Positions 33,999-46,479 are shown, counted from the first letter of the stretch. The stretch: 64,000 bases of DNA from Magnolia sinica (GCF_029962835.1 NC_080583.1:71099158-71163157), one strand, 5' to 3'. Notes: generated from the sequence alone by a model not told the origin. Made by a program: numbers and translations.

Positions 33999-36900
33999 TG
34001 TAATGCCCTAAAAATCGGAGGTCGAGCAAGTACCCAACTCCCGAGTTCCAACACATCACTTATGCAACATAGATAATGATGATTTGATGTTGTCCATGTT
34101 AGTATATAAAACATGAATGAGATTAAGCTAAATAAGTAAATCAAACTCCAGGAACAGTCGAATTTACGCAAGCGGAAGACTATGATAAGTGGATACAAAA
34201 TATATATCATTGCAGGTCCCCAAAGTATGAACACATTGTCAGGTTAAACAGTTACAAGTATTGTTTCAAAATACAAAATGTCCAAAAGAAATGATGGTCC
34301 ACTACAAGTATAATCCCTGAAGCCCCGCCGATTAGAACAGTCTTTAGAAACCCGCCTGAATACTGCATAGACGAGAATACCTCCTCATCATCCTCAAAGT
34401 CCAACCCTACCTCGGAGGTTGCGCCATCATCTAAAACTACAACAGGGTCTGGTTGGTGTTTAAAACACCATCCTGAAATATGGGAGTGAGTGATCAACTC
34501 AGTGGAACAATAAAGCAAAGGTTAACATGTTATCAATTCAGTCAAGCAGTAACGATAACGCAATACAATAATCAGGTCCTAAGTACTCTTGTTAATGCAA
34601 GAATGATATAAAATAATGATGTATGCCCTCGCCTGCACTCCCTCAGCGACTTCATCTCACGATCGCGTATGAAACACTTCCTCAGTGCTTGACCTGCTAC
34701 GCCAAACGCACAAGTAATATGGTGCATGAGCGTGATTAGCCAGGTTATTTACTTACGTTTATTCATACAGCAGGATTGGGAAGCTAAGGTACCTCCCTCA
34801 TATCATTTTTCAAACAGTGATCCATTCTAAGGTCGTCAGTCCTAGTAAATCTCAAATGATGTTATGGTTCTAGGTCGCTATAAAAGGCTCGTCACCTGAT
34901 CAGTGTAGGCCTAGTTTATACTCTAGTTGCTACAGAAAGACTCATTGTCTCTGTGCAGTCTTAGAGTATGCACGAGGTCACTACGAATGGCTCGTCACCA
35001 AGACATAGGCCGACAGCTCGAATACAGTGTCCCATACCACTGTATTCAGCTCACGAGACTGTATTGCTCACTGGACACTATGGGAAGGCTCATCACCCCA
35101 GCCTAGGTCGATAGCTCGACTACGGTGTCCCATACCACCATGCCCGGCTCATGAGTCTTAGCGGATTAAGGTACCAAGGTTAAAGGGGTTTCGCTGGTGA
35201 GTTTGGTACTTTAAATTCAAGCAGTAGCGTCTATACATGGTGAACATACATTGGGTCAATCGGGTTACTTGACGAGCTCAACTGGTACGAGCGCACATTG
35301 AGTTGATCGACATAAAGTGCATAAGCACTCCGTGTGGCCTAACCACTATTGACAACCGAAGTACGGCTTAGATTCATCGAACACGTCCTATGTGGTGAAA
35401 CAACTTCAGCCACCAACCCAGGACCTGTTATCAATTGCCTGGACTATATAATAGTCCTAATCACACTCAATTCTAACAAGTAATCACATGAGATAGTTAA
35501 AACAATAATGAACAAATAATTCAAGTACTACAATCATTTGAGTATTTTATAAGGACACATATTGAACATGTTATCCTAGGCATGTATTTCATACATAAAT
35601 CACGCAGTTAGATTTTAGTCACATGAAGGAATTTATACATATAGCCAGGGTAGTTGAGAATCTCATCTTAACACCCTTAGAAAATATAATTCAACAAACA
35701 CTTACTCTTTCAGACATTTTATCGAACACTTAGACTACACTTTTCAACATACATGATGTATGTCGGTTACAACATATACTAGGACAAATCCTTTCACTAA
35801 GGAGTTGTCTAATACACATCAATCATGTTCTTACATTCTATACACATGGCAGGCACAAATCATGAATCCATATTCATTCAGTCATTTCAACAAACACTTA
35901 GAATGCATTACAATCAACATAGTTTACATTATGTGTAATATACGGGAAACACCGTATCTAAGCATATGAGATTGCAATCAAGTCAGTCATAAATCATTAC
36001 TGACATTGAAAACCTTGAAAACTATAATCTAAACATTTATAGTCCGCACCTTACGCTGGTAAACAAGTATCGAACTCAGTTTGTATACCGAGTCTTTGTC
36101 TACGGCACAATGGCAACCTACAGTATGAAATTGGTTAGCTATTCCATCATTTACACTATTTGAAACCCTAAAACAGGTTAGGGTTAGATTTTCTTACCTA
36201 AGAACGGAATTGAAATCGCCCATATAGCGATACGGGCATGGTGGTTAAGCACGTGGAGCGGTGGGAAGAATCCTAGGAATGAACTCCAACTCTCACCCTC
36301 ACTTTCTCTCTCTTTCTTTCTCTTTTCTCTCTTCTCTCCCTTAGGTTTTTCCAAATTCGTATGGAATGAGAGAGAGAGAGAGAGGGTTTAAGCCCTTTAT
36401 TTAGGCTCAGAAGTGATGGGAATGGCCCCAGGGCCAAGGTATACTTAGGTTATATCAAAATGGCGTCTGTTTCAGCCCAACGGAGCACTTCTGGAGGCCC
36501 CTTTTATACATGTGGTCGGACTTAAGCCCCCTGACATTGGATCTAGGTCAAGCTGAGTTTTCGGTCCGATCGGATTTACAGATCATCGTGGCGGTCCAGT
36601 TTCAGTTCGACGGTCACCGGTACTCAATCAGAGTCACCAGTGCACTGACATGTGTTGGACATTTTTCCTAATCCGAGAATGCAATTAGGTCAAATTCTGA
36701 CGGTCTGAATCCTTACATTTAGACCTGCAAGTGAATGACTCAGTTTACTTAAGTTTGGATTTATTTCTTAAAGGTATTCGTGTTTCTCACACACTTCGCT
36801 TTGGGCTCAAGTTGTGCGTTTCTGGATACTATTAGGACTTGATTTTCGGAATGGTTGTCAAGTCCAATGAGGCGGTCATATTCGTATAGTTTCATAGTTA

Positions 36901-37181
36901 TCGGATTTTCGACATGCGGTCCAGGTCCGATACGAATTTCGATGTGCTCCCGAGAGCAACCAGGACTTGAGATTGATCTTAAGTTTTAAGGTAATGTGGC
37001 GGTAATAATTCTGCCTGGTTTGGGTCTTGCAGATCATATTTAAAGTGGTTAGTGCTAATTTCATAGATAAGCTAGTGTAGCACTAGTTAATTCTCGCCTA
37101 ATTTCTAAAGGATTTGGTCTTGTGTGATTTCTGCCTAAGGTGGTACTCGGGCCTTTGTACAGATTTTTCCGAGACGTTACA
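33999..37181 (-). mobile_element. 5' LTR of the chromovirus
   Basis: 3183 bp, TGTAATGCCC to ACGTTACA on the plus strand, collinear with the LTR at 23683-26867. The start of the first copy (TGTAACGCCCTGAAAATTGG) against this one (TGTAATGCCCTAAAAATCGG) shows the transition-type divergence seen throughout. Confidence 0.9.
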
Positions 37182-37229
37182 GTCAATTATCTTGACCGTT
37201 GGATGTAGGGTTTGGGTAGACTCCTTGGC

Positions 37230-37237
37230 TATAAAAG
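37230..37237 (+). promoter_or_regulatory. TATA box of LTR X2
   Basis: TATAAAAG preceded by GC-containing sequence and followed 25-30 bases later by a purine-rich leader rich in 'ggagaggaaag'. The paralogous site in X1 is TATAAGG at 40581. Confidence 0.55.
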
Positions 37238-37781
37238 CTAGGCATTTTCCTTGGGATTTGCCCCAGAAATTCAGGAAAGGAGAGGGAAAAGAGGAGAGGA
37301 AAGAGAGCAAGATGGGCAGCTAGTGCCGCACCACTGCACTCGACCTGTCGAGTTCGACTCGAATTGGGCTTGGGTTGGGTCCGGCTACTGCTGGCCAGAG
37401 GGAGAGAATGAAAAAAAAAGGGGGAGAAAAGAGGAGAGAAAATAGTATAGGAAAGGGTAAAAAGAAGGGGAGAAAAGAGGAGAGAAAATAGGAGAGGAAA
37501 GGGTTCGGGAGAGAAACCAACTGCGGTTGTCATGCCGCACTAGCTCAGTTCAAACCGAGTCACCTACTTGCTCTAACTAAAGTGGAGGCTGAGTTGGGTG
37601 GACTCGGTGGGGATAAACAGCAGAGAAAGAGAAGAAACAGAGAGAGAGATGGAAAAAAATGAGAGAGGGAGTAGAAAGAGAGAGAGTATGGGTGGTGCCA
37701 CTGCACCAACCCGACCTAGCCAACTCGAGCTCAACTCAGGCTCTGGTCTAGTCCCGTCATTGCTGCATGTTCCAGCATTTG

Positions 37782-37784
<3 letters not shown>

Positions 37785-37824
<40 letters not shown>
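37785..37824. repeat. (AG)n microsatellite
   Basis: A nearly pure 40-base AG run within the purine-rich leader of LTR X2. Confidence 0.9.
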
Positions 37825-37831
<7 letters not shown>

Positions 37832-40800
37832 AGTAGAATAGAGAAGGAAGGGAAGAGAAAGATAGAGGAAGAGAGGGAATGTCGGGTTGGAATGTGTGCT
37901 GACTCAGTGTTGGGTTGGCTGATCTGAGTTAAAAGTCTGCTGGACTTCCAGTAAGATGGTAGAAAGCATAAGAAAGGAAGGAAGAAGGAGGAGAAGAAGA
38001 AAAGCTAGTGAAGGGAGAGTCCGAGTCAACTCGGCTCGAACCGAGTCGACTGGGTGAGCCCACATTTTTTGTTCTGATTTAAATAATTTCAACTATCATT
38101 TCTATTATTATTGTCATTTTTAGGATTATTAAATATAGATATGATTAACAATTAGTAATTTATCCATACGGATATTAGTTAGCACATATAAAAATTATCA
38201 TTATTAAAATATTAATATTCTATCTTGTCGTTCTTAAAATATTGTCATTAACTTTAGAATACACTAATCATTTTCATCAAAATAATTATTAGTGTCATGT
38301 TAGCTAATATTATGGATATTGTTAATATCAATAATTGTTTTGGGAATTACTAATATTATTATTCGTAGTGGGTCATTGTTAGGTAATTTAGTATAATAGT
38401 AGCCATTGTTGATATTCCTAAATTAATAACCAATTCATTTAATTAATCATGTTCATTTATTACTTCCTTTGATAATACCACTAATGGCCACACAAAATAG
38501 AGTTCAATTCCATAATCTAAACCCAGAACTAAATCCTAAGATGAAACCCTAAACTCTACATTAGAACCCTTAAGATCTGGCCTAGACCTAAACTCTAGGA
38601 TGAAATCCTAAGACCTAAGTAATCTAAACCTTAAGTCGATACTTTAAATATAAACAGTAAGTTAAGTTGGGATCTAATGATATAATTCATGGTAGGATCC
38701 AAGTCTAAGGGCGTGCGCGTTTCCTAGCAACATTAATAGATGATTCGACACATCAGGTGATAATTCTTCCCCTTGAGCTTTCCATTTTCTCAGTAGCTTA
38801 AGTATAGTTTTATTTTAATTTGAATTGATAATTGAAATCTCCATCTTATAATCACATGTGTAATTGTTGGAATCAAATTGCTAGATTTTATGCTTAATAT
38901 TTATCCTGCATATTATCTCATGCTTGCGGATTATTTGTGGATTGCTTATGGAACTTAAACTGGTACATCAGTAGAAAACCCTCACTTATAAATGTACACA
39001 CATACTTGGGATGTAACCTGACTGGTTGTGATTGCAATGGACCTTCAGCTTAGTAGTTATTGAATGGTGGTTTAAATTGACCATTGATGTGAGCCTACCA
39101 TCTAGGGTTGTTGTGTCCAATGGTTTTCAAGGATGGTCTTTTATCACATGGTTTTGATACTCGCCCTATGTGGGCTATTTTGATAATTGCCCTATATGGC
39201 TTGTTTGATGTCGCCCTATGTGGCTTTATTCTGGTATTTTTCCAATATGGCTTCGATGTTTTATACCGTGCAACCATGCGATGGTAAGCCCTATATATTG
39301 TAATATAATTGATCACTAGTCGATATGTTTCCATTAAACATCCTAAGATGATAGTCATGAGCCGGGGATAGTGGTATGGGACCTATGCCCGAGCTATCGG
39401 CCTATGCTGTTGACAGGCCCCTGTGGTGACCTTCGAGCTTATTTAAAATGACTAGTTGTAATTGGATTAATAACGGATTGGCTAATCATGCATACATAGC
39501 ACAGACCAGCATCTATTGCTATCGTACATGATGTACGTATTGTTCTGACTGGATGATTTTGTTCAGGTTCGATGATTGCATGGGTGACAAGCCCACTGTC
39601 CGCGCGGATGAGCATCCCTAGGCAATGATTGCATTCATGTATCCATGCATCTAATAAGACCTGCATCATGTATTGTTTTGTATGCTTTGCTTTATAACTA
39701 TGCTTACCTAATGCGGTGGTGTGTAATCTTGAGGGGAATTCATACTGAGTTGACCACTCATCCATCAAATATATAACCGTACAGGTAGTACATGTGGCTT
39801 AAGTGATTTTCAGGTTTAGACTAATGAGGAGTCGGACACAAGTGCCAGGGATGCACGGCCGTATTGCTAAGAGGAGTTGCGCAGTTTTGCGGCTTACGTT
39901 TACATTTTTCTGTTATTTTTCATGTATTAAATTATGTGAATTCTTATATTTATTATATTGAGGCATTGGTTTGTATAAGTCATTATGGGCAACCTCTTGT
40001 ACATCCTAAACGTAAAAGAAATTTGCCCTTATGTATGATTTGTCCATTCTACGCTCATCTGCTTACTCTTATAGAATGAAAAAGAAATACACTCGAATTT
40101 GATCATACTTTAAGGTTAAAACTCGGGTTTTTGGAAAACAGGTCATGTACTTGGGTCCTGAAAAGTCGGGGCGTTACACACTCCAATTCAATTTGTGGCC
40201 CACCATTATCGCCAGCAGCATGATCTGATCCGTCCATATGGTGCAGACGCAAGTTGTGACCAAACCCCACCTTGTCTCGCACCTGGAAAAACGTGTGCAT
40301 GTAGACGATTCTTGGTGCAAACAGATCTTGCATGCATAGTATTTTCCAAAAAAGGAAATTGCCTTGCTACTGCCACGCTAGCAATCGGCATGAGGAGGAA
40401 TCCTCCAATCCTAGCCCTCAATTTAGGTAGCTCTCAACCGTCCAATGCTCGCAAGCTAGCCGACAATTCAACCAAAAATTGTGATATTTTCGTGGAGAGA
40501 GAGAGAGAGAGTAGGAAGCCCTAAGCTCTATCTGGGCCGTTCTTTCCTGATCCAACGGTCTGGAGGAGTTAGGGTGATGCTATAAGGACAAGGAAACCTA
40601 ATAAAATCACCCCACCTTCCGTTTTGGCAGCTGTGCCTGAAAATCGGCCGAAACCTTCAACCGCCGAAACCTTCGCTCTAACATTCACGAAGCTTCGACT
40701 TGAAGCATCCCTAAGCTCCAATGCATGGATCCCAACCACCCTGAAGCCTCGTTTTGGAGAAAAACTCGCCCGATGGCGATCCGCCATTAGAGTTGGCCAT

Positions 40801-42249
40801 CTTCCTCATCGTGTCAAACCGAGTCAGACCCTGTCCAGTTGAGCCATTTTCGGACTCTCATCGCCTAGAGGTGTCCTTGATGCCAGGAGAAAGAGAAAAG
40901 GAGAGAGTACGACTGCCTCGCTACCTGTTGTCCATCTTCGTGTAGTCACCATATCGACTTAGCTTGACTGAGGCTAAGTTAGGCTGGGTTTGACTACCAT
41001 TGCTGGACGTTTCTAGCAGTAGGAAAGAAGAAGAAAGAAAAAGGAAAGAGAGGGAGAGAGTCATGTGGGTTGTGGTGCTGCACTACACCGAGTAGCGAGT
41101 CGCTGCCGTAGTCTCACTCGAGCTCAGGCCAAGTCAGACCGAGTCTGTTGGGTTTGGGTCTGCTCCAAGCCTTGTTAGAGTTCTAACAAAAAAAGAGAGA
41201 GAAATGAGAGGAAAGAATATTTGAGGAAGAAGAGAAGCAGATAGAGCTGGGTTAGGTAGCTGCCGAGTCGACTCGACTCACCTGAGTTGAGTCAGACATC
41301 CATTGTTGGGCTTCTAGCAGAGAAGGAGAATGCAGGAGGAAGAAATAAAGAAGAAGAGAAAGAAGGAGAGGGCGCAAGTTACTGACCCGACTCATCGGAG
41401 TCAGGGGTCAGGACTGTTGTGTTTGGGCCGAGCCCAGAAGGCGCTGGGTCGATATCGAATCGAGTCGAGTCAGCTTGGTTAAGTAAGGTAAATACCAAAC
41501 TTCAAAGCTTTAGAACCTTGAAACCTAATATAATGATTCAATATTATTTCCCTATTTGAAATCTAAGGAATTCCAATCTTCAATTGCCACTCTTGAATCT
41601 GAGATTTGAGGCTAAGTTGATTTCAACCAAATATCTAGGTGGGTTAAACCTCATCGTTTAAGCTTAGAAATCAATTTTATTTAGAATTTATTAGAGTTCC
41701 TCATTTAATTGTGGGGAATTAGTTTCCTGAATTCCTTAGTTATGCCTATATTAAATTGATTTATATCTGATTCTAGTCGAACCTAGTTGGCTTCGCACAT
41801 CTCGAGGCAAGAGGATTCGATCATGAGGGCACACACACTGCCTAGCAATATTATAAGTGATTCGACTCGTAAGGTGATGATTTCTTCCCCTTGAGCTTTC
41901 CACCTTCCTATTAGTTTAAGTGATAGTTTCTGTTTTCAATTTCAATTGATAATTGACATCTCTATTACTTACGCTAGTTGTTGGATTTGACTTCTAACTT
42001 ATGTGCTCAACATTTATCTTATATAAACATATATATGTTGCACTTGTATACCTTCTTATACCTGTGGATTACTTGTGGATTGCGTATGGAACTTAAATGG
42101 GTACATTTATCAGTGGGAAACCCCACTTGTATATTGTACACCCATACTTGGTATGTAACTTGACTGATTTTGATTATAATGGGCCCCCACCCTGGTGGCC
42201 ATTTTACCTAAGTTGGTGTGGACTTACCATCTTGCAGATCCTTGTACCC

Positions 42250-42470
42250 TCCATAGCTTTGATGTGATATCTGCCCTTTGCACATTCGATGTGATATCTG
42301 CCCTTTTTGATGTAATATTTGTCATTTGCGCATTTGATGTGATATCTGCCATTTGCGCCTTTGATGTGATATTTTTCCTTTTAAGCCTTTGATATAATAA
42401 TTTCCATTTGCGGCCTTGATATAATATTTGCCCTATGTGGCTCTCATTTGATATTTGCCCTAAGTGGCTT
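42250..42470. repeat. Minisatellite in LTR X1
   Basis: About eight imperfect copies of a unit like 'tttgatgtgatatctgccatttgcgcc'. A shorter related array is at about 39140-39250 in X2, so the array predates the split of the two LTRs and has since varied in copy number. Confidence 0.75.
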
Positions 42471-43504
42471 GACGGATCATTCCTGTATATATATGCGATG
42501 GTAAATCCACTTGTGGCACTATGATTGGGCACTAGTTGATGATGTTACCATTAAACATTCCAATGTGGAGTCTCATGAGCCTGGGGTGGTAGGAATGAGA
42601 CACTATGCCCGAGTTGTCGGCTTACACTAGGTGACGAACCCCCCGTAGTGACCTTTGAGCTTTCTTAAATTGGCTGATTGTAATTGAAATAATAATGATT
42701 TGGCTAATCATGCATTCATAGCATGCGGGCGATGATGGGTGGCTAATTCTGGATGTTATAGCACGTGTCCTTAAGCCTTAGAGTGGTATCATTTCGCTAG
42801 CTCACAAACCATCGACTATCGACCCACGTATGTGATGTACGATGGCTTGGTCATTATACTTGTACATGATGTATGCATGTGATGTACTACGCTAGTGACC
42901 AGCCATATGCATGGGTGACGAGCCCAAGTCTGACTGGATGAGCATCCCCAGGTCGATGTGCATTCATGTATCCATGCATTTAAATAAGATTGCATCATAT
43001 ATTATTTTGGATGCCTTATTTCTTCAAACTATGCTTGACTAATGTGACAGTGTGTAATCTTGAGGGGAATTCACACTAAGCTGGCCATTCATTCATCAAA
43101 TATATAATCGTACAGTTAGTGCAGGTGATTTAAATGATATTCATGTTTGGATTGATGAGGAGCATGGTACAATTGTCAAGGACGCATGGTTGTAATTGCC
43201 AAAAGAAGTTGCGCAATGTTGCGGCTCAAATTTATACGCATTTTATTATTTCACATGTGTTAAATATTGTAAGTATTGTATTCGTTAACATAGAGATATT
43301 GGTTTGTATAAGTCATTTTGGCCAGCCGCTCTTATAATTCGGATGTATATACAATTTCCTCCATACTTGATTTGTTCATATTCCGCCTAAATGCTCACTC
43401 AGAAAAAAAAAATGCATGTGGAATTTGGTTATCTTTAAAGGTTAACACTCGGGTTTTTAGAAAACGAGTCATATACTTAAGTTTCGAAAACCTGGGCCAT
43501 TACA

Positions 43505-45030
43505 AAACCATACCAAGAACCAAAGCTCCATTAAAGTAAAGCTCCATCAATCTTTGACGAAGCTCTGGCGCAGTACACCCTATGAACCAAAAAGGAGTTT
43601 ATTATTATTATTTTTTTTAAAGTTCTCCAGCTACACTCTTCAATGTAAAACCTATGACAGCCAAGAGTAAGTTCTTTTATGTGTCGTATTTGTTTTTGTT
43701 AATGGGTATCAAAAATCGAAGTTTGTGAAAGGAATGAGGGTGTAGCTCAACTAGCAGATTGAGTGGAGATACCTCCTTTTAACACTTGAGGTCTTAGTAT
43801 CAATCCCTAGCAGGGGTGGCTAACATGGAGTGTGTGTACTAACAAGCTAACAAAAAATAAAAAATAAAATAAAATAAAAAATGAGGGTGTGGTAGTTCTC
43901 TTTATAGTTTTTTGTTGTTGTTGTGTATGAATGGTAAGAGTTTGTAAATTGGAGGATGGTGTGAAAGAATAATGAATGGATGAATTTATTAATAGAAGAA
44001 TTTTGTAATGGAATAATATTATAATGAATGAATGTGATGATTGCTGGAATGAATGAATATTATAATGGATAACATTTGTAATGGATGAATTTTTGTAATG
44101 AAAAAATGTTGTAATTGATGAATATTGTGATCGAATAATAGTGTAATGGATGAATGTTATATAGTGGATCACCGATATTCACTGTGGATCACTGATATTC
44201 ACTACGGCTCACCAATACTCACTGTAGGTCACCGATTATCACTGTAGATCATTGATCCCACAAAAAATTGTTATAACTCCCTAATTACATGTCTGGTTAG
44301 AGTGATCTTATGCTCATTAGAAACTTGATTCGATAAACTTTAAATAGATTTAGAATCATCTCATTTGAAAACCATTTGATAGCTCCAAAGTGAGCCTAAA
44401 GTTCATCATGTCATAAATTGGACCATATTAAATTTTGAGCCCATGTTTGAGCTATCAAATGATGTCCAAATGAAATTATTCTAAATTTATTTGAAAGTTC
44501 ATCATATTATCTTTCCAACGAGCATAAGATCATCCCAATCAAACATATAACGTGAGAATTATGACTGCTTTCGTGAGATCAATTATAGACAACCATGATG
44601 AAATTTAAGCCCACTTTTGGGCTATCAAATGGTAACTAAATGAGATTATTTTAGAGCCATTTTAAAGTTCGTCGAATTAGCTTTCCAACGAGCATGAGAT
44701 CACCCCAGTCGGATATGTAATGAGAGAGTTATGGTCATTTTCGTTGGATTGTCAACCCATAGTGATTATCGATGATTCATAATGAATATCGACAATCCGC
44801 AATGAGTATTGATGTGGATCAACAATCTACAATAAATATCGGTGATCCATAGTACAACATTTATCCATCACACCATTCTTCCATCTCAACATTTTTTTAT
44901 TATAAAAAGTCATCCATTACAACATTCATCCATTCTAACATTCATCGCATTCATTCGTTACAACATTCTTTCATTATAAAATTCATCTATTCAACATTCT
45001 TTCATTCGGCATTTTTTTTTTTCTTCTTTT
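43505..45030 (+). mobile_element. Dispersed repeat arm A, right piece, with internal foldback
   Basis: This continues the repeat interrupted at 16092. It holds short-period repeats ('gaatgttgtaatggatgaa' and 'gtggatcaccgatattcact') on the left and their reverse complements on the right. Between them are two facing copies of a 180-bp block ('ataactccctaattacatgtc ... gttcatcatg' and complement). The whole can fold on itself. Arm B at 46480-47700 is the same structure in the other orientation. No coding region is seen. Confidence 0.75.
43744..43879 (+). mobile_element. tRNA-derived SINE with 11-bp target duplication
   Basis: AATGAGGGTGT flanks the insertion (43733-43743 and 43880-43890). The head AGCTCAACTAGCAGATTGAG resembles a Pol III A box, and 'ggtcttagtatcaatccc' resembles a B box. 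The tail is an A-rich run of repeated 'aaaat'. The matching position in arm B (about 47460) lacks the insert, giving an empty-site control inside the same window. Confidence 0.8.
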
Positions 45031-46127
45031 TTTTTCACGAGATCGCTAATGTGCACCGTGGGATAGCTGATATGCACCGTGGATCACCAATAACATTATG
45101 GATCACCGAAAATACTGTGGATTGTCGATACTCGTTGTGGATCAATGATATTAACATGCATTAAATGTGTTGTAGATCGAAACCCCCCAACTTCCGAATG
45201 CATATGTTAGATAACGAAAAGATCAACCTCAAGAAGCAAATCGTCGTAATGTAACCGTTGTTCTGCTTATATATGCTTTCTAACCTTTAAGCATCCTCAT
45301 TCTCATTCTCATCCTTTCAGCTTTATAATCTTTTTGTAGAAAATAATCTATATTGCTATGGCTTCCAATACTGCTCGTAGGGCCGTATCCCCAGTGGTCG
45401 GCTAGTGACAGCAGAAAACGAACTTGGGTGGGCTTCGCACAGTTTGTGTTTTCTTTTGTGATTTCTCTCTTTTGGTTAGATTTTATTGTCTTTGTGTCTT
45501 ACAAGAAGGGATGGAGAGATTATTGCGCATCTTTAAGAACTTCAACCCTTTGAAATTATAAACACTGTGTGGAAAACAACCACCATTTTATAACCGGTTT
45601 GAGCCATTTTTACGAGGCCTGACGCTTTTACATTATGGTAACACAACAGCTTCTCACTCATCAAGCTCGTCAGGAACAACTTAGACAAAAGCAAGAAGAC
45701 AGTAATGCACACCAAGCCACTGTAGATGCCCTCTGCATGGATTATTATAATGCCTATCAATCTATCCAACAACTCTCTAGGCTCAAAAATTGATTAAGAC
45801 GTTAAATCAAAAGAGAAGGTCGTCTCATAGAATTGAAAGATCGTCTTTGTGAAGTCAAAATTGAGCTTTAATTAACTCAACAAGAAGCACTATTAACAAC
45901 CAAAACTTTAAAAGAGGTCAAAATAATCTTAACCATTGCATAAGAGTTCCGTGTGACAATACTTATCCTCTACAAATAGGAATAGGTCTAAACAATTTAA
46001 TGGAGGAAAGTTTTATATAGGATTGCTATAACCATGGCCAATTGCACCTCTCAATATGAGTCAATGCAAAATTGGCCAAATTTAGATATTAAAATCTCTT
46101 TTCTTTTATATATGTAGTCTTCCAAAC

Positions 46128-46222
<95 letters not shown>

Positions 46223-46479
46223 AATCTTTTTAACGAAGAAAACGAATTTTTGACCTTTTTGCTTTATTTAGCATTATACTTTGTTCTTTTTTTCTTTTTT
46301 TTTTTTCCGTTGATAGATTTAGCCTAATTAGCTTTGGCCAAACGTACTAATTTTCTTACTCATCTATGGTTATTTTTCACAATGTGGGAATGTATCTTTT
46401 GATATATTGGCCATTGATAGCTGATGTACTTATATTTCCTTGAAGATCTTGTAACATGCATGTCCCATCTTATAATACT
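45031..46479 (+). other. Spacer between arms A and B with decayed coding-like sequence
   Basis: A TATATATG motif (about 45269) and a leader-like T/C-rich stretch precede a degenerate plus-strand reading at about 45645-46100. It begins MVTQQLLTHQARQEQLRQKQ with coiled-coil character and is broken by many stops. No family is recognised; an old viral or retroelement remnant is possible but unsupported. Bases 46224-46479 are AT-rich and non-coding. Confidence 0.35.
46134..46223. repeat. (AT)n microsatellite
   Basis: About 90 bases of almost pure TA dinucleotide. It can extrude a cruciform and is likely length-variable. Confidence 0.95.

Larger units (their letters stand above)
23683..37181 (-). 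mobile_element. Tekay/Del-type chromovirus (Ty3/gypsy), two LTRs, inactivated
   Basis: A 13.5-kb element on the minus strand. In element order: 5' LTR (33999-37181), initiator-Met primer site, an extra ORF, gag-PR, RT-RNase H, integrase, chromodomain, polypurine tract and 3' LTR (23683-26867). The domain order and integrase-linked chromodomain place it among plant chromoviruses; LTR length and chromodomain sequence point to the Tekay/Del lineage. The flanking pentamers ATCGG (23678-23682) and GTCAA (37182-37186) share only two bases, although the three differences are all transitions. Coding regions contain many stops and frameshifts, so it is not autonomous. Confidence 0.9.
17361..40178 (+). 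mobile_element. Solo LTR X2 (about 4.8 kb), same family as X1, with three nested elements
   Basis: X2 starts TGTAACACCCTGTACTTTTC and ends AAAAGTCGGGGCGTTACA. The flanks CACTG (17356-17360) and CACTC (40179-40183) form a 4-of-5 target duplication. Its own sequence lies in 17361-17725, 19994-20647, 22841-23682 and 37182-40178, and each piece aligns in order with X1. Net length is about 4.8 kb against about 4.6 kb for X1. A TATA motif (37230-37237, TATAAAAG) is followed by a GA-rich leader. Both ends carry an inverted match of about 25 bp (TGTAACGCCC...TTTTCAG and its complement). Confidence 0.8.
16093..43504 (+). mobile_element. Outer solo LTR X1 (about 4.6 kb) interrupted by X2
   Basis: X1 occupies 16093-17360 and 40179-43504. 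It starts TGTAACGCCCCGTATATTTC and ends CCTGGGCCATTACA. The flanking bases are GAACT (16088-16092) and AAACC (43505-43509), matching at three of five positions with two transitions. Joining the flanks restores the arm A repeat, shown by the uninterrupted reverse-complement copy at 47140-48270. A TATA motif (40581-40587) and a purine-rich leader set the + orientation. A 27-bp-period minisatellite ('gatgtgatatctgccattt') lies at 42250-42470. No internal coding region belongs to it. Confidence 0.8.

Noticed and set aside
37183-37927. ORFs on both strands in the GA/CT-rich leader of LTR X2
   Set aside because: Low-complexity translation (Arg/Glu or Ser/Phe/Leu runs) without any domain.
45031-46479. 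Endogenous pararetrovirus between the inverted arms
   Set aside because: No reverse transcriptase, movement-protein or primer-site motif was seen; the remnant is too decayed to assign.
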